Assembly (NCBI GenBank): GCA_030715195.1
Contig: JAUYVI010000006.1
Span: 124,001 to 188,000 of the forward strand
Source: Dongia sedimenti
GTDB lineage: Bacteria; Pseudomonadota; Alphaproteobacteria; Dongiales; Dongiaceae
Direction of reading: 5' to 3'
Length of the DNA: 64,000 bases
Shown here one piece after another: positions 1-8,500 of the stretch. The position numbers were made by a program, and so were the translations under genes. How positions within the stretch are numbered: position 1 is the stretch's first letter; every line of letters starts with the position of its first letter. The notes under the pieces were generated by a model. That model had not been told where the DNA came from, did no database searches, and saw only the letters and a list, made by a program, of their open reading frames with translations.

Positions 1-654
1 GAAGGCGATCTGCTTCGCGGTCATGCCCTTGGCGCAGTATTGCAGGCATTCGCGCTCGCGTGGGCTGAGGCGCACGTGGCGCGAGGGCAGCGCGTCGGGG
101 TCGTAGCTGTCCAGCGCGGCGTTGTGGAAGGCATAGCCGGCGAGGGCGAGCTCGATCATATGCCGGCGCGCGTCCCGCTCGAAGCCGGGCTCGGGATCGA
201 CGCAGACTGCGTTGAAAGTGGCGAGCCCGCCTTGGGCGAGGCGCATCGGCACCGTCACCCCGACCGTCATCCGCGTGTCGAGGCAATAGTGGATCACCGG
301 CTGGTGGCGGGCGGTCACCACGGCGGCCAGCGCGTTCTCGCCGGGATCGCCGTCCACCTGGTTGCAGGACCACATGAAGGGCGCGTTGGCCTTCACCGCC
401 AGCTCCTGCATCGGGTCGATCTGGCAGAAGCCGCCCTTGGTCCAGAGCTCCGGCATCTCGGCATCGATGTTGCGGATCTCGAGCAGGCTGGGGCTGATCA
501 AATCGCCCTCCGGCGTCACCGGCACCGGCGTGTAGTCGTAGCCCAGGGCGGTGAAGCCGAGGTCGCGGAGCGACATGATCATCGCGTCGAGCCGCGGGCC
601 GAGACCCGCAACGCTCGACAGCCGTTCCTCCAACCCCTCCAGCCAGCGCGACAT
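1..654 (-). CDS. LuxR-family autoinducer-binding transcriptional regulator, 3' end cut by window edge
   Basis: About 218 N-terminal residues are visible, reading leftwards from an ATG at 654. Residues 1 to about 170 fit an autoinducer-binding domain, with the Asp-Pro pair (D80, P81) and the tryptophans (W71, W95) expected around an acyl-homoserine-lactone pocket. A LuxR-type helix-turn-helix starts near residue 192 (LSPRERECL, then KGMTAKQIA) and runs off the window. It lies 13 nt downstream of the ChaC-like gene on the same strand, so the two are probably co-transcribed. No luxI synthase is visible on this side, so it may be a solo receptor or have a partner outside the window. The family is clear; the ligand is inferred. 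Confidence 0.88.
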   Translation of the reverse strand, partial: MSRWLEGLEERLSSVAGLGPRLDAMIMSLRDLGFTALGYDYTPVPVTPEGDLISPSLLEIRNIDAEMPELWTKGGFCQIDPMQELAVKANAPFMWSCNQVDGDPGENALAAVVTARHQPVIHYCLDTRMTVGVTVPMRLAQGGLATFNAVCVDPEPGFERDARRHMIELALAGYAFHNAALDSYDPDALPSRHVRLSPRERECLQYCAKGMTAKQIAF

Positions 655-667
655 GATGACGGGGATG

Positions 668-1279
668 TTACTGCCCTTGCTCCACCTGCCGCAACACCCG
701 GTGCAGCACGCCTTCGTGAATGCCCATCTCCTCCAGGTGCAGCACGGTGTTGCGCAGGTATTCGACATTGCTACCGGTCCGGCCGATCGCCAGGCGGATG
801 CGGCGCGCGATCTCGGGGATCTCCAGCTTGCCGGCATATTGCGGGTGCTTGCGGTCGGCCACATAGGCGAGGGCGGTGGCGATCCCGCCGTCCTCCAGCC
901 GCACCTTCAGCCAGCGCGGCTCGTAGACGCCGGTCACCATCTCGCGCTGGTGTAGGGCTTCGGCCACTTCCGCCGCGTGCTCCGGCTTCACCCGGAACAT
1001 GCGGCCGTGGCACATGCCGCCGCGGTCGAGCCCGAGCACCAGGCCGGGATTCTCCCGCGTGCCGCGGTAATGGGTCGAGCGGATGCAGAAGGCGCGGTGA
1101 TAGCCGTGCAGCGTCGCCGGCACGATGTCGATATAGGGGAAATCCGGCCGCCACATCAGCGAGCCGTAGCCGAAGACCCGGAGCTCGGCGCCGGGCGTGA
1201 GTTTCACCCGGCGGCTTTCGATCAGCTCCTGGTCGATGACGCTGTAATAGGCGTCATCCGTTTCGGTTTCAGTCGGCAT
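668..1279 (-). CDS. ChaC-like gamma-glutamylcyclotransferase
   Basis: This 203-residue protein has the signature FGYGSLMW (about residues 36-43) of the ChaC/gamma-glutamylcyclotransferase fold and a Glu in the helix ALHQREM that suits the catalytic acid. ChaC enzymes split glutathione into 5-oxoproline and Cys-Gly in the cytosol. I chose the ATG at 1279 because it overlaps the stop of the upstream hydrolase by 11 nt, typical of translational coupling, and because the extra upstream residues of the longer frame do not look like the family. Substrate specificity for glutathione is inferred from the family. Confidence 0.85.
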   Translation of the reverse strand: MPTETETDDAYYSVIDQELIESRRVKLTPGAELRVFGYGSLMWRPDFPYIDIVPATLHGYHRAFCIRSTHYRGTRENPGLVLGLDRGGMCHGRMFRVKPEHAAEVAEALHQREMVTGVYEPRWLKVRLEDGGIATALAYVADRKHPQYAGKLEIPEIARRIRLAIGRTGSNVEYLRNTVLHLEEMGIHEGVLHRVLRQVEQGQ

Positions 1280-2087
1280 CGCCTTCCAGCAGGAAGCCGA
1301 GCATGGCTTCGTTGAAGTCGTGCGGCTTCTCGACATTGCAGAGGTGATAGCCGCCTTCGATCACCGCCAGCCGCGCGCCCTGGATCCGGTCGCGCAGCGC
1401 GCTGACCGCGGCGACGGTGGCGCCGGGATCCTTCTCGCCGGCGATGCAGAGGGTCGGCAGGCGCAGGGTCTCGAGTTCGTTGCCCGGAATGTCCATGCGC
1501 TTGATGGCGAGCGCCGCACCCGTATAGCCCGCCGCCGGCGTGGCGCGGATCAGATCGGCGATCCACTCGGTGGTCAGCGGTGCCGCGGCGCGGAACTCCG
1601 GCGACAGCCAGCGGCCGAGCGTGCCCTCGATCTGGCTCTCCACGCCGCCCTTGGCGATGGCGGCGACCCGGTCGTCCCACATCTTCTGCGCATCGGCATT
1701 GGGCTTGCCGGTGCCGGCGCAGGCCAGCACCAGGCGGTTCAGCATCTTGCGGTGCCGCAGCGCCAGGACCTGGCCGATCATGCTGCCGATCGACAGGCCG
1801 ACGAAATGAAAGCGGCCATGCCCCAGCTTCGCCACCAGGTTGGCGACGTCGTCCGCCATCTGCTCCAGCGTGTAGCCGCGGGTCAGGTCCTCGCCGGTGG
1901 CGTCGGTCTGCCCATGCCCGCGCATGTCATAGGAGAGCACGCGGAAATGCCGGGTGAGGACGGGCAGCTGGAAGCCCCACATCGCATGGCTCACCGAGAG
2001 CGCATGGGAGAGGACCACCAGCGGCCGGTCCTCGGAACCATCCAGGCGATAATGGAAGTGGGTGTTGTCGAGCTTGACGCTGGGCAT
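1269..2087 (-). CDS. Alpha/beta hydrolase, 3-oxoadipate enol-lactonase-like
   Basis: A 272-residue single-domain alpha/beta hydrolase. The nucleophile elbow is GLSIG with Ser99. A late Asp in GEKDPG and a His in GGYHLCN complete a plausible catalytic triad. The overall layout (SHALSVSHAMW, YDMRGHGQT, then the elbow) resembles PcaD enol-lactonases, but no other beta-ketoadipate pathway gene is nearby, so the real substrate is open. It heads a three-gene minus-strand run with the ChaC-like enzyme and the LuxR regulator. Confidence 0.82.
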   Translation of the reverse strand: MPSVKLDNTHFHYRLDGSEDRPLVVLSHALSVSHAMWGFQLPVLTRHFRVLSYDMRGHGQTDATGEDLTRGYTLEQMADDVANLVAKLGHGRFHFVGLSIGSMIGQVLALRHRKMLNRLVLACAGTGKPNADAQKMWDDRVAAIAKGGVESQIEGTLGRWLSPEFRAAAPLTTEWIADLIRATPAAGYTGAALAIKRMDIPGNELETLRLPTLCIAGEKDPGATVAAVSALRDRIQGARLAVIEGGYHLCNVEKPHDFNEAMLGFLLEGDAD

Positions 2088-2109
2088 GGCGGACGCAGTC
2101 TGCCCGAGG

Positions 2110-2790
2110 CTACTCGGGCTTGCCGCCGCCGGAAGCCTTGGTCAGCGCCTCGATCTGGCGCTGCAAGGCCAGCATCTGGCTCTTCAGGTCGGTGATCTCG
2201 TTGGCCGTGGGGGCCTCCGCGGGCTTCTCGGCGGCGCTGGCCGCGGGGGCGGCGCCGGGCACGCCGGGCATGCCCATGCCGCCCTTGAACGGATTCCACA
2301 TCCGCATCGCCTGCTCGAAGAACACCATGTTCTGCTTCGACATCTCCTCGAAGCGATCGAGCGGGAACATGCCGCCGAAACTGTCCTTCATGTAGGAGCG
2401 CATCTGCTCCTGGTTCTTGGAGAAGCTCTCCATGCTCTGCTCGAGATAGCGCGGCACCAGGAATTGCAGGTTGTCGCCGTAAAGGCTGATCAACTGCCGC
2501 AGGAAGTTGATGGGCAGCATGTTCTGCCCCTTGGACTCTTCCTCGACGATGATCTGGGTCAGGACCGAGCGGGTGATGTCCTCGCCGGTCTTGGCATCCT
2601 CGACCGTGAACTCGGTGCCGTTGCGCACCATCTGCGCGAGATAGTCCAGGGTCACGTAGGAGCTGGTGGCGGTGTTGTAGAGCCGGCGATTTGCATACTT
2701 CTTGATGCGGACCGGCGACTGTCCGTTCTTGCCCTCTCCGGATTTGCCTTCTGCTCCGCCTTCCGGTTTCCTGCCTTCGCTGTCGGCCAT
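2110..2790 (-). CDS. phaR: Polyhydroxyalkanoate synthesis repressor PhaR
   Basis: A 226-residue PhaR. The N-terminal DNA-binding/PHA-accumulation domain shows the hallmark IKKYANRRLYNTATSSYVTL; a second conserved block (QLISLYGDNLQFLVPRYLEQSM) follows, then a Met-rich stretch and an Ala/Glu-rich tail ending in a predicted coiled-coil (LKSQMLALQRQIEALTK). PhaR represses phasin and its own gene when not sequestered on PHA granules. The ATG at 2790 is used because the family begins just before this domain; the longer frame crosses the divergent intergenic region. It is divergent from the PHA genes on the plus strand. Confidence 0.93.
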   Translation of the reverse strand: MADSEGRKPEGGAEGKSGEGKNGQSPVRIKKYANRRLYNTATSSYVTLDYLAQMVRNGTEFTVEDAKTGEDITRSVLTQIIVEEESKGQNMLPINFLRQLISLYGDNLQFLVPRYLEQSMESFSKNQEQMRSYMKDSFGGMFPLDRFEEMSKQNMVFFEQAMRMWNPFKGGMGMPGVPGAAPAASAAEKPAEAPTANEITDLKSQMLALQRQIEALTKASGGGKPE

Positions 2791-2821
2791 GTTCTTTATG
2801 CCCTTTAACCAACCCCTGAAT

Positions 2822-2886
2822 GCATCGCAGCATAGCAGGATCGACCCCCGGTTTGGCAATGCAATCGCTGCGATGCGGAAACCGGG
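2822..2886. promoter_or_regulatory. Nested inverted repeats between phaR and the PHA genes, candidate PhaR operator
   Basis: In the 133-bp divergent gap there are two interlocking perfect inverted repeats: a 10-bp pair GCATCGCAGC (2822-2831) / GCTGCGATGC (2867-2876), and an 8-bp pair CCCGGTTT (2847-2854) / AAACCGGG (2879-2886). The region is rich in TGC/GCA elements, which suits known PhaR targets. A TATAGT at 2911-2916 lies only 7 nt before the ATG at 2924, which has no clear ribosome binding site, so that gene may be read from a leaderless transcript. Binding by PhaR is inferred. Confidence 0.5.
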
Positions 2887-2923
2887 TCTACCGCACTGCG
2901 GAAAGGCTGGTATAGTTTCCGGC

Positions 2924-3496
2924 ATGGCAGAAGACGGCGCGAAACCCGGCCCCGGTCCGACCCCACCGCCCACGGTGGAAGACTTGGCCAAGCGGTTGAT
3001 GGACCTGTGGCAGGAGCAGATGGCGGCGATTGCCGCCGATCCCGACCTCATGCGGCAGATGGCCCGGATGATGGCGGCTTCGCCCTTCCCGGCGATGATG
3101 CAGGGCATGATGCAGGGGATCCTGGGCGCCACGCCGAAACCGGGCGAAACCGGGCAGAATCCTTACGAATGGTGGAAGGCTGACCATGGCGCAGGGACCA
3201 AACCATCCACCCCGACCCCATCCGCTCCGGCTGGGCCCGCGCCCGCTGCCGCAGCATCTCAGCCTGGCGGCGGCGACCTGGCTGAACTCCGGCGCCATCT
3301 TGCCGGCCTTGAGGCTCGCCTCGCAGAGCTGGGCGCAGCCGGACACAAGATCGCCGATGCCGCCGACAAGCCCAAGCCCGACCAGCTCAAGCCAGCCAAG
3401 CGCGCCGCGCGAAAACCTGCGAAGCCGGTGGCGGGACCTGCTGGCGGAGGTGGAGAAGGCGGAGCCGGTGGCGCTGGCGGGGGCGCTGCAGGCTGA
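2924..3496 (+). CDS. Putative PHA granule-associated / synthase-accessory protein (PhaE- or PhaM-like organisation)
   Basis: A 190-residue protein. Residues about 16-65 form an amphipathic, Met-rich helical region (EDLAKRLMDLWQEQMAAIAAD) like phasin or PhaE segments. It is followed by a Pro/Ala linker, a short helix (AELRRHLAGLEARLAEL) and a Lys/Ala-rich tail (KPAKRAARKPAKP) of the histone-H1 type seen in DNA-binding granule proteins. It sits between phaR and a short PHA synthase and overlaps that synthase by 311 nt in another frame. The Gly-rich last 20 residues may simply reflect the overlap. Function is inferred from position and composition, not from a recognised domain. Confidence 0.65.
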   Translation: MAEDGAKPGPGPTPPPTVEDLAKRLMDLWQEQMAAIAADPDLMRQMARMMAASPFPAMMQGMMQGILGATPKPGETGQNPYEWWKADHGAGTKPSTPTPSAPAGPAPAAAASQPGGGDLAELRRHLAGLEARLAELGAAGHKIADAADKPKPDQLKPAKRAARKPAKPVAGPAGGGGEGGAGGAGGGAAG

Positions 3497-4508
3497 AGGC
3501 CTGCGCCGTTTCGATGCGCTGCTGACCGGCGTCGAGAAGTACCGCCGCCACCCGCAGAGCCGCAGCCTGGCCGACGCGCCGGTGCTGTGGAGCGAGGGCA
3601 CGACCCGGCTGCTCGACTACCGCACCGGGCACGATCCGAAAGCGCCGCGCCTGCTGGTGATCCCCTCGCTGGTCAACCGCTACTACATCCTCGACCTCGA
3701 GGCGGAGGGCAGTTTCCTCCGCTGGTCTGCGTCACAGGGCATGGCGCCCTTCGTGGTGGATTGGGGCTCGCCGGGCGCCGAGGAGCGCGGCTTCGATTTC
3801 ACCGACTATGTGGCGGGCCGGCTCGAAAGCGCGCTGGAAGCGGTGCGGCGCGAGCCGGGCGGGCCGATCTTCGCGATCGGTTATTGCATGGGCGGCAACC
3901 TGGCGCTGGCGCTGTCTCTCAGAAGACAAGCGGAGATCGCCGGGCTGATCCTGCTGGCGACGCCCTGGGACTTCCACGCCGAGAACCCGGAGCATTCGCT
4001 GATGCTGGCCGAGATCGGCCGCAATCTCGAGCCGATCATCCAGCTGTTCGGCGAGCTGCCGGTCGATATCCTGCAATGCTTCTTCAGCGGCTTCGACCCG
4101 TTCCAGGTGCTGCGCAAGTTTCAGAACTTCGCCGGCGCCGATCCTGAGAGTCCGGGCGCGCGGAAATTCGTGGCGCTGGAGGATTGGCTGAACGACGGCA
4201 TGGCGGTCTCCGCCGCGGTCGCCCGCGAATGCCTGACCGGCTGGTACGGAGAGAACACGCCGGCGCGCGGCCTCTGGAAGATCGCCGGCGAGCCGGTCCT
4301 GCCGCAACGCTTCGAGCAACCGGCGTTGTGCCTGATCCCCGCCGGCGACCGCATCGTCCCGCCGAAGAGCGCGTTGTCCCTGGCAAACGCGCTGCCCAAG
4401 GCGGAGCGCATGCTCCCCAGCGCCGGCCATATCGGCATGATGGCCGGCGGCAAGGCAAAGCCGCTGGTCTGGGAGCCGATGCAGGCGTGGATCGGGGCGC
4501 GCCGCTGA
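3186..4508 (+). CDS. Short PHA synthase / PHA synthase-family alpha/beta hydrolase
   Basis: A 440-residue member of the PHA synthase family. The lipase-like box is GYCMGG with Cys234 as nucleophile, the substitution typical of PhaC. Asp388 (GDRIVPP) and His415 (AGHIGMM) complete the triad. It polymerises hydroxyacyl-CoA in the cytosol at the granule surface. It is shorter than class I PhaC (near 590 residues) and closer to class III size. The ATG at 3186 is supported by GGAAGG just upstream and by the N-terminal LGPRPLPQHL motif, although this makes a 311-nt overlap with the preceding gene. Its stop overlaps the next start (TGATG). Confidence 0.82.
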   Translation: MAQGPNHPPRPHPLRLGPRPLPQHLSLAAATWLNSGAILPALRLASQSWAQPDTRSPMPPTSPSPTSSSQPSAPRENLRSRWRDLLAEVEKAEPVALAGALQAEGLRRFDALLTGVEKYRRHPQSRSLADAPVLWSEGTTRLLDYRTGHDPKAPRLLVIPSLVNRYYILDLEAEGSFLRWSASQGMAPFVVDWGSPGAEERGFDFTDYVAGRLESALEAVRREPGGPIFAIGYCMGGNLALALSLRRQAEIAGLILLATPWDFHAENPEHSLMLAEIGRNLEPIIQLFGELPVDILQCFFSGFDPFQVLRKFQNFAGADPESPGARKFVALEDWLNDGMAVSAAVARECLTGWYGENTPARGLWKIAGEPVLPQRFEQPALCLIPAGDRIVPPKSALSLANALPKAERMLPSAGHIGMMAGGKAKPLVWEPMQAWIGARR

Positions 4509-5455
4509 TGCGTTTTCTGGCGGTCGTTGTGCTCGGCGTGCTTGCCGTCGCCGCTGGAATCAAAATCATCGGAGTACAAAAGAACATTCATTACAAAGTC
4601 GATCTCCTGGTTCGCGGCGAGCCGGTCACGGTGGATCGCGTGGTTCATTGCAGCCCGTATCTCGGCGGGGAGATCTCTAACCCATTCGACATCTACTATC
4701 GGGCAGATAGAGCGGCACTCACCAAGCGCCTCGCGAACGGCGAGGGCTTGATCGTCGTCTTGCCGAACTATTGCTTTTCGACGCTTCCGGTGCCCCGCGA
4801 CTTCATCCCTCTCACTGCGCTTGTCGATGATGCGGACGCGCCGCAGCGGATGGAGCTTTACATATCCGGCGTGCGGCTCACTTCACCGGGCAGCACCGTC
4901 CAGCTGGTAGATTTCGAGGCCGAAATCGTAGGTCTTCGCCTGGGTGGCTTTGACTATGCCGACGAATTTGCCGCGTGGGAGGTCCTCGGTAGCCTCGTTG
5001 CACCCGTCCACAATCCCGTTGAGTTCCTGGCGCTCTACGGCCTCGCTTCGGAACAGGCGATCCCTGATCCAGGACCGGCCCTGGTGCGATCCGGCGATGT
5101 TGGGCGAGAGTGGTTGTTGCGCCACCCGCATTATCATGTGCAACCGCTCATGGACGGCAGCTTCGATGATCCGCCGATGGCGCTCGGCCGATCGCGAGTT
5201 GTGGATCCCGGCTATGACATCGTGCCGTTCGTTCGGGGCAAAGCTGGGACGCTGATTGCGGCTCCCGATAACCGCGGGACGATCGTCTTCTACAAGCGCG
5301 ACGCGAGCGCTCGAGGTCCATGGAGGCCGCACATCTCGGCCGAGGGCATGACCTTCGAAGTGGGAGACAGATTGGACTATGTCCTTCAGCTTCGCGACGC
5401 GCAAATGTCGCTGTCGCTGGAAATCGGAGTCCAGCGGCTCAGCGTGTTCCACTAG
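4508..5455 (+). CDS. Hypothetical exported or membrane-anchored protein
   Basis: This 315-residue protein starts with a short basic end and a hydrophobic stretch (FLAVVVLGVLAVAAGIKIIG), either a signal peptide or a single membrane anchor. The rest is soluble, beta-rich in appearance, with two Cys (VVHCSPY and NYCFS) that could form a periplasmic disulfide. The start overlaps the synthase stop by 1 nt, so it is translationally coupled to a PHA gene. No known domain is recognised, and base composition is somewhat less GC-rich than its neighbours. Confidence 0.7.
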   Translation: MRFLAVVVLGVLAVAAGIKIIGVQKNIHYKVDLLVRGEPVTVDRVVHCSPYLGGEISNPFDIYYRADRAALTKRLANGEGLIVVLPNYCFSTLPVPRDFIPLTALVDDADAPQRMELYISGVRLTSPGSTVQLVDFEAEIVGLRLGGFDYADEFAAWEVLGSLVAPVHNPVEFLALYGLASEQAIPDPGPALVRSGDVGREWLLRHPHYHVQPLMDGSFDDPPMALGRSRVVDPGYDIVPFVRGKAGTLIAAPDNRGTIVFYKRDASARGPWRPHISAEGMTFEVGDRLDYVLQLRDAQMSLSLEIGVQRLSVFH

Positions 5456-5517
5456 TCCATTCTGCTGAAGACGGAGCCGAGCGTGCAGCGCCCGGCCCCG
5501 CTCACCTCAAGTTAGTC

Positions 5518-8500
5518 TCACCCGTTCACGACCACCTCATGCCCAACGGTGATGGGGGTGGTGGTGTGGATCGTGGCGACCACGTGTTCGAAGCCGTTGG
5601 CGGTGTTGCCGTCGGCATCGACCGTGACATTGACATCGCCGAAGCCGTTGTCGGTGATCGAGACCCGGCCTTCGCGGTCGCCGGCGGCGACGCCGAGATT
5701 ATCGAACAGCTTGGTGAGGTCCAGACGGTCCTCGCCAGTGAAGCCTTCGATCAGGTCATGGCCATCGAGCAGGCCGGTGTAGACGAAGGTGTCGGCGCCG
5801 TCGCCGCCGCCGAGGACATCGTCGCCCAAGCCGCCGAAGATGGTGTCGTCGCCCTGGCCGCCGTCGATCGTGTCGGACCCGGCCCCGCCCTTCAGCAGGT
5901 CGTGCCCGTCGCCGCCGAAGATCAGGTCGCCGTCCTGGCCGCCGGTCAGCGTGTCGTTGCCGGCGCCGCCGTCCAGGTGGAGATGGGCGTTGCCGGATTG
6001 CAGGCCGGAGGCGTCGATCGTGTCGTTGCCGCCATTGCCGTTGACCACGATCTCGTCGTCCAGCTCGCCATGGCTGACGCTGACCTGCGCCGGCAGGCCG
6101 GTGATGGTGACCGCGCCGTTGGCCGAGGCGATCGTGACGTGATCGTTCCCGGCGCTGCCGTCCACCGTGACGGTGTCGAAGGCGCCATCTCCGGTCCCGG
6201 CATTGGAGCCGAGATCGATCGCCACCTGTTTCACCGCCGTGCCGCTCATGTCGTGGACATGGATGTTGTCCGCGCCGCCCAAGGCCGAGAACTCGATCCG
6301 TTCCACATTGTCGAGATGCATGGTGATGGCGGCGACGTTGCGGGTCATCTCGGCATGCTTGCCGTCGGCCAGGATGTTGATCTCCTCGGCGATATTGGCG
6401 CCGTGGAACTCCAAGGTGTCGGTGCCGGCCTGGCCGTCGACCGAATCGCTGCCGTCGCCGGGATTCCAGATGAAGCGGTCATTGCCTGCGCCCATCTGGA
6501 CCACGTCGCTGCCCTGGCCGCCGGAGATGACATCGTCGCCGGCGCCGGCGAAGATCGTGTCATTGCCGCCGCCGGCATTGATCTGCAGCGCCATGCCGCT
6601 CAGCCCGGTCGCCAGGATGACGTCATTGCCGAGGCTGCCCTGGATCTTCAGCACGTCGGTCAGATCGGCATTGTCGATCTCGATGGTCTGGAAGGTGGCG
6701 GCGTTGGTGATGACGGTCTCGTGGCCCTGGGTGACGATGGTCATGACCTCACCCGCCGCCGCGGTGTTGACGGTGACGGTGTCGAGCTTGCCGTCGCCGG
6801 CGCCGCAGGACTTGCCGGCCCCGAGATCGACCGTCACGGTCTCGACATTGGTGTTGCTGAGATCACCGATCGTCACGGTGTCGGCGCCGCCCTTGGCATC
6901 GATCCGGACGTTCTCCATGTTGCTGACGTCGAGCTGTTCGCCGTCTGCGCTGACCGCGAGTTTGCCGTTCAGCGCGTCGAACACCTGGATCGCGTCGTCG
7001 CCGGTGCTGCCGTTCAGGACCAGGCTGTCGAAATCGGCCCCACCGTCGATCACGTCTTTGCCGCTGCCGACCGACCAGGTGACGGTGTCGTTGCCGTCGC
7101 CGCCGATCAGCACATCCGCGCCGGCACTGCCGAAGATCAGGTCATTGCCGGCGCCGCCATCGAGCGTCACCGCCATGAAGCCGTCCTTCAGCGCCGAGGC
7201 GTCGAGCGTGTCATTGCCGCCGAGCGCCTTCACGATCAGGCCGTCGCCGGCTTCGGCATTGGCGATCGTGACGGTCTCGGCCGCGCTGGCGACGGTGACC
7301 ACGCCGTCCGCACCCTGCGTGATCTTGATGACGTCCTTGGCATTGCTGAAATCGACGCTGACGGTATCCACCGCTCCGTCACCGCCGCCGGTGGAACCGC
7401 CGAGGTCGAGCGCCACCTGCTTGATGCCGGTCCCGGTCAGGTCGCCGATGGTGATCGCGTCGGCGCCGCCCAGCGCCTTGAACTCGATGCGCTCGATGCT
7501 CTCGAGATCCATGGTGATGGCGGCGACGTTGCGGGTGAACGTGGCATGGGTGCCGTTGGCCGAGAGGTTGATCACCTCGGCAATATTGGCACCGTTGAAG
7601 GCGAGCGTGTCGAAGCCGGCCTGGCCGTTCAGCGTGTCGCTGCCGTCACCCGGATTCCAGAGGAAGCGATCGTTGCCCGCGCCGCCGAGCGCGGTGTCGC
7701 TGCCCTGGCCGCCGTTGATGACGTCGTCGCCGGCGCTGCCGGTGATGATGTCGTTGCCGGCGCCGCCGTTGATGGTGAGGTCCACCCGGTTCGCGCCGAG
7801 CTTGCTCGCATCGATCACGTCGTCGCCGCGATCCGCGTTGATGGTGAGCGAGTCGTCCGCGCCGACATGGGCGAGGGTGACCTCGGCCGAGAGGCCGCTC
7901 ACCGTGACGGAGCTGCCGGAGGACGCGATCTTGATCGTGTCGGCATCGAGCGTGCCGTTGACGGTCACCTTGTCGGCGTCGCCGTCGCTGCCGAGATCGA
8001 CCGCGACGTTGGTGACGCCGGTGCCGGTCAGGTCACCGATGGTGACGGCATCGGCACCCTTCTCGGCACGGATGTCGACCTTCTCGACCTGGTTCAGGTC
8101 CATGCTCACGCCGTCGAGGCTGTCGGTCAGCAACACCCGCCCGCCATTGGCGATGACCTGGATGGTCTCGCCGGCAGCGGCGCCGTTGAAGCGGACCGTA
8201 TCGACCCCGCCCTGGCCTTCGATCGTATCGTTGCCGTCCCCGCTGCTCCAGGTGAAGCGGTCGTCGCCCTCGCCAAGGAAGGCGACGTCGTTGCCCCTGC
8301 CGCCAACCACCGTGTCATTGCCGTCGCCGCCCAGGATCACGTCGGCGCCGTCGCCGCCGGTGATCTTGTCGTTCCCGGCGCCGCCATCGAGGGTCAGGCG
8401 GACCGTCGCCGCCTGCATGCCGCCGGCATCGATCGTGTCGTTGCCGCCGAGCGCGTTGACCACCAGCATGTCGGCGGCTTCGGCATGGGCGAGGGTGACC

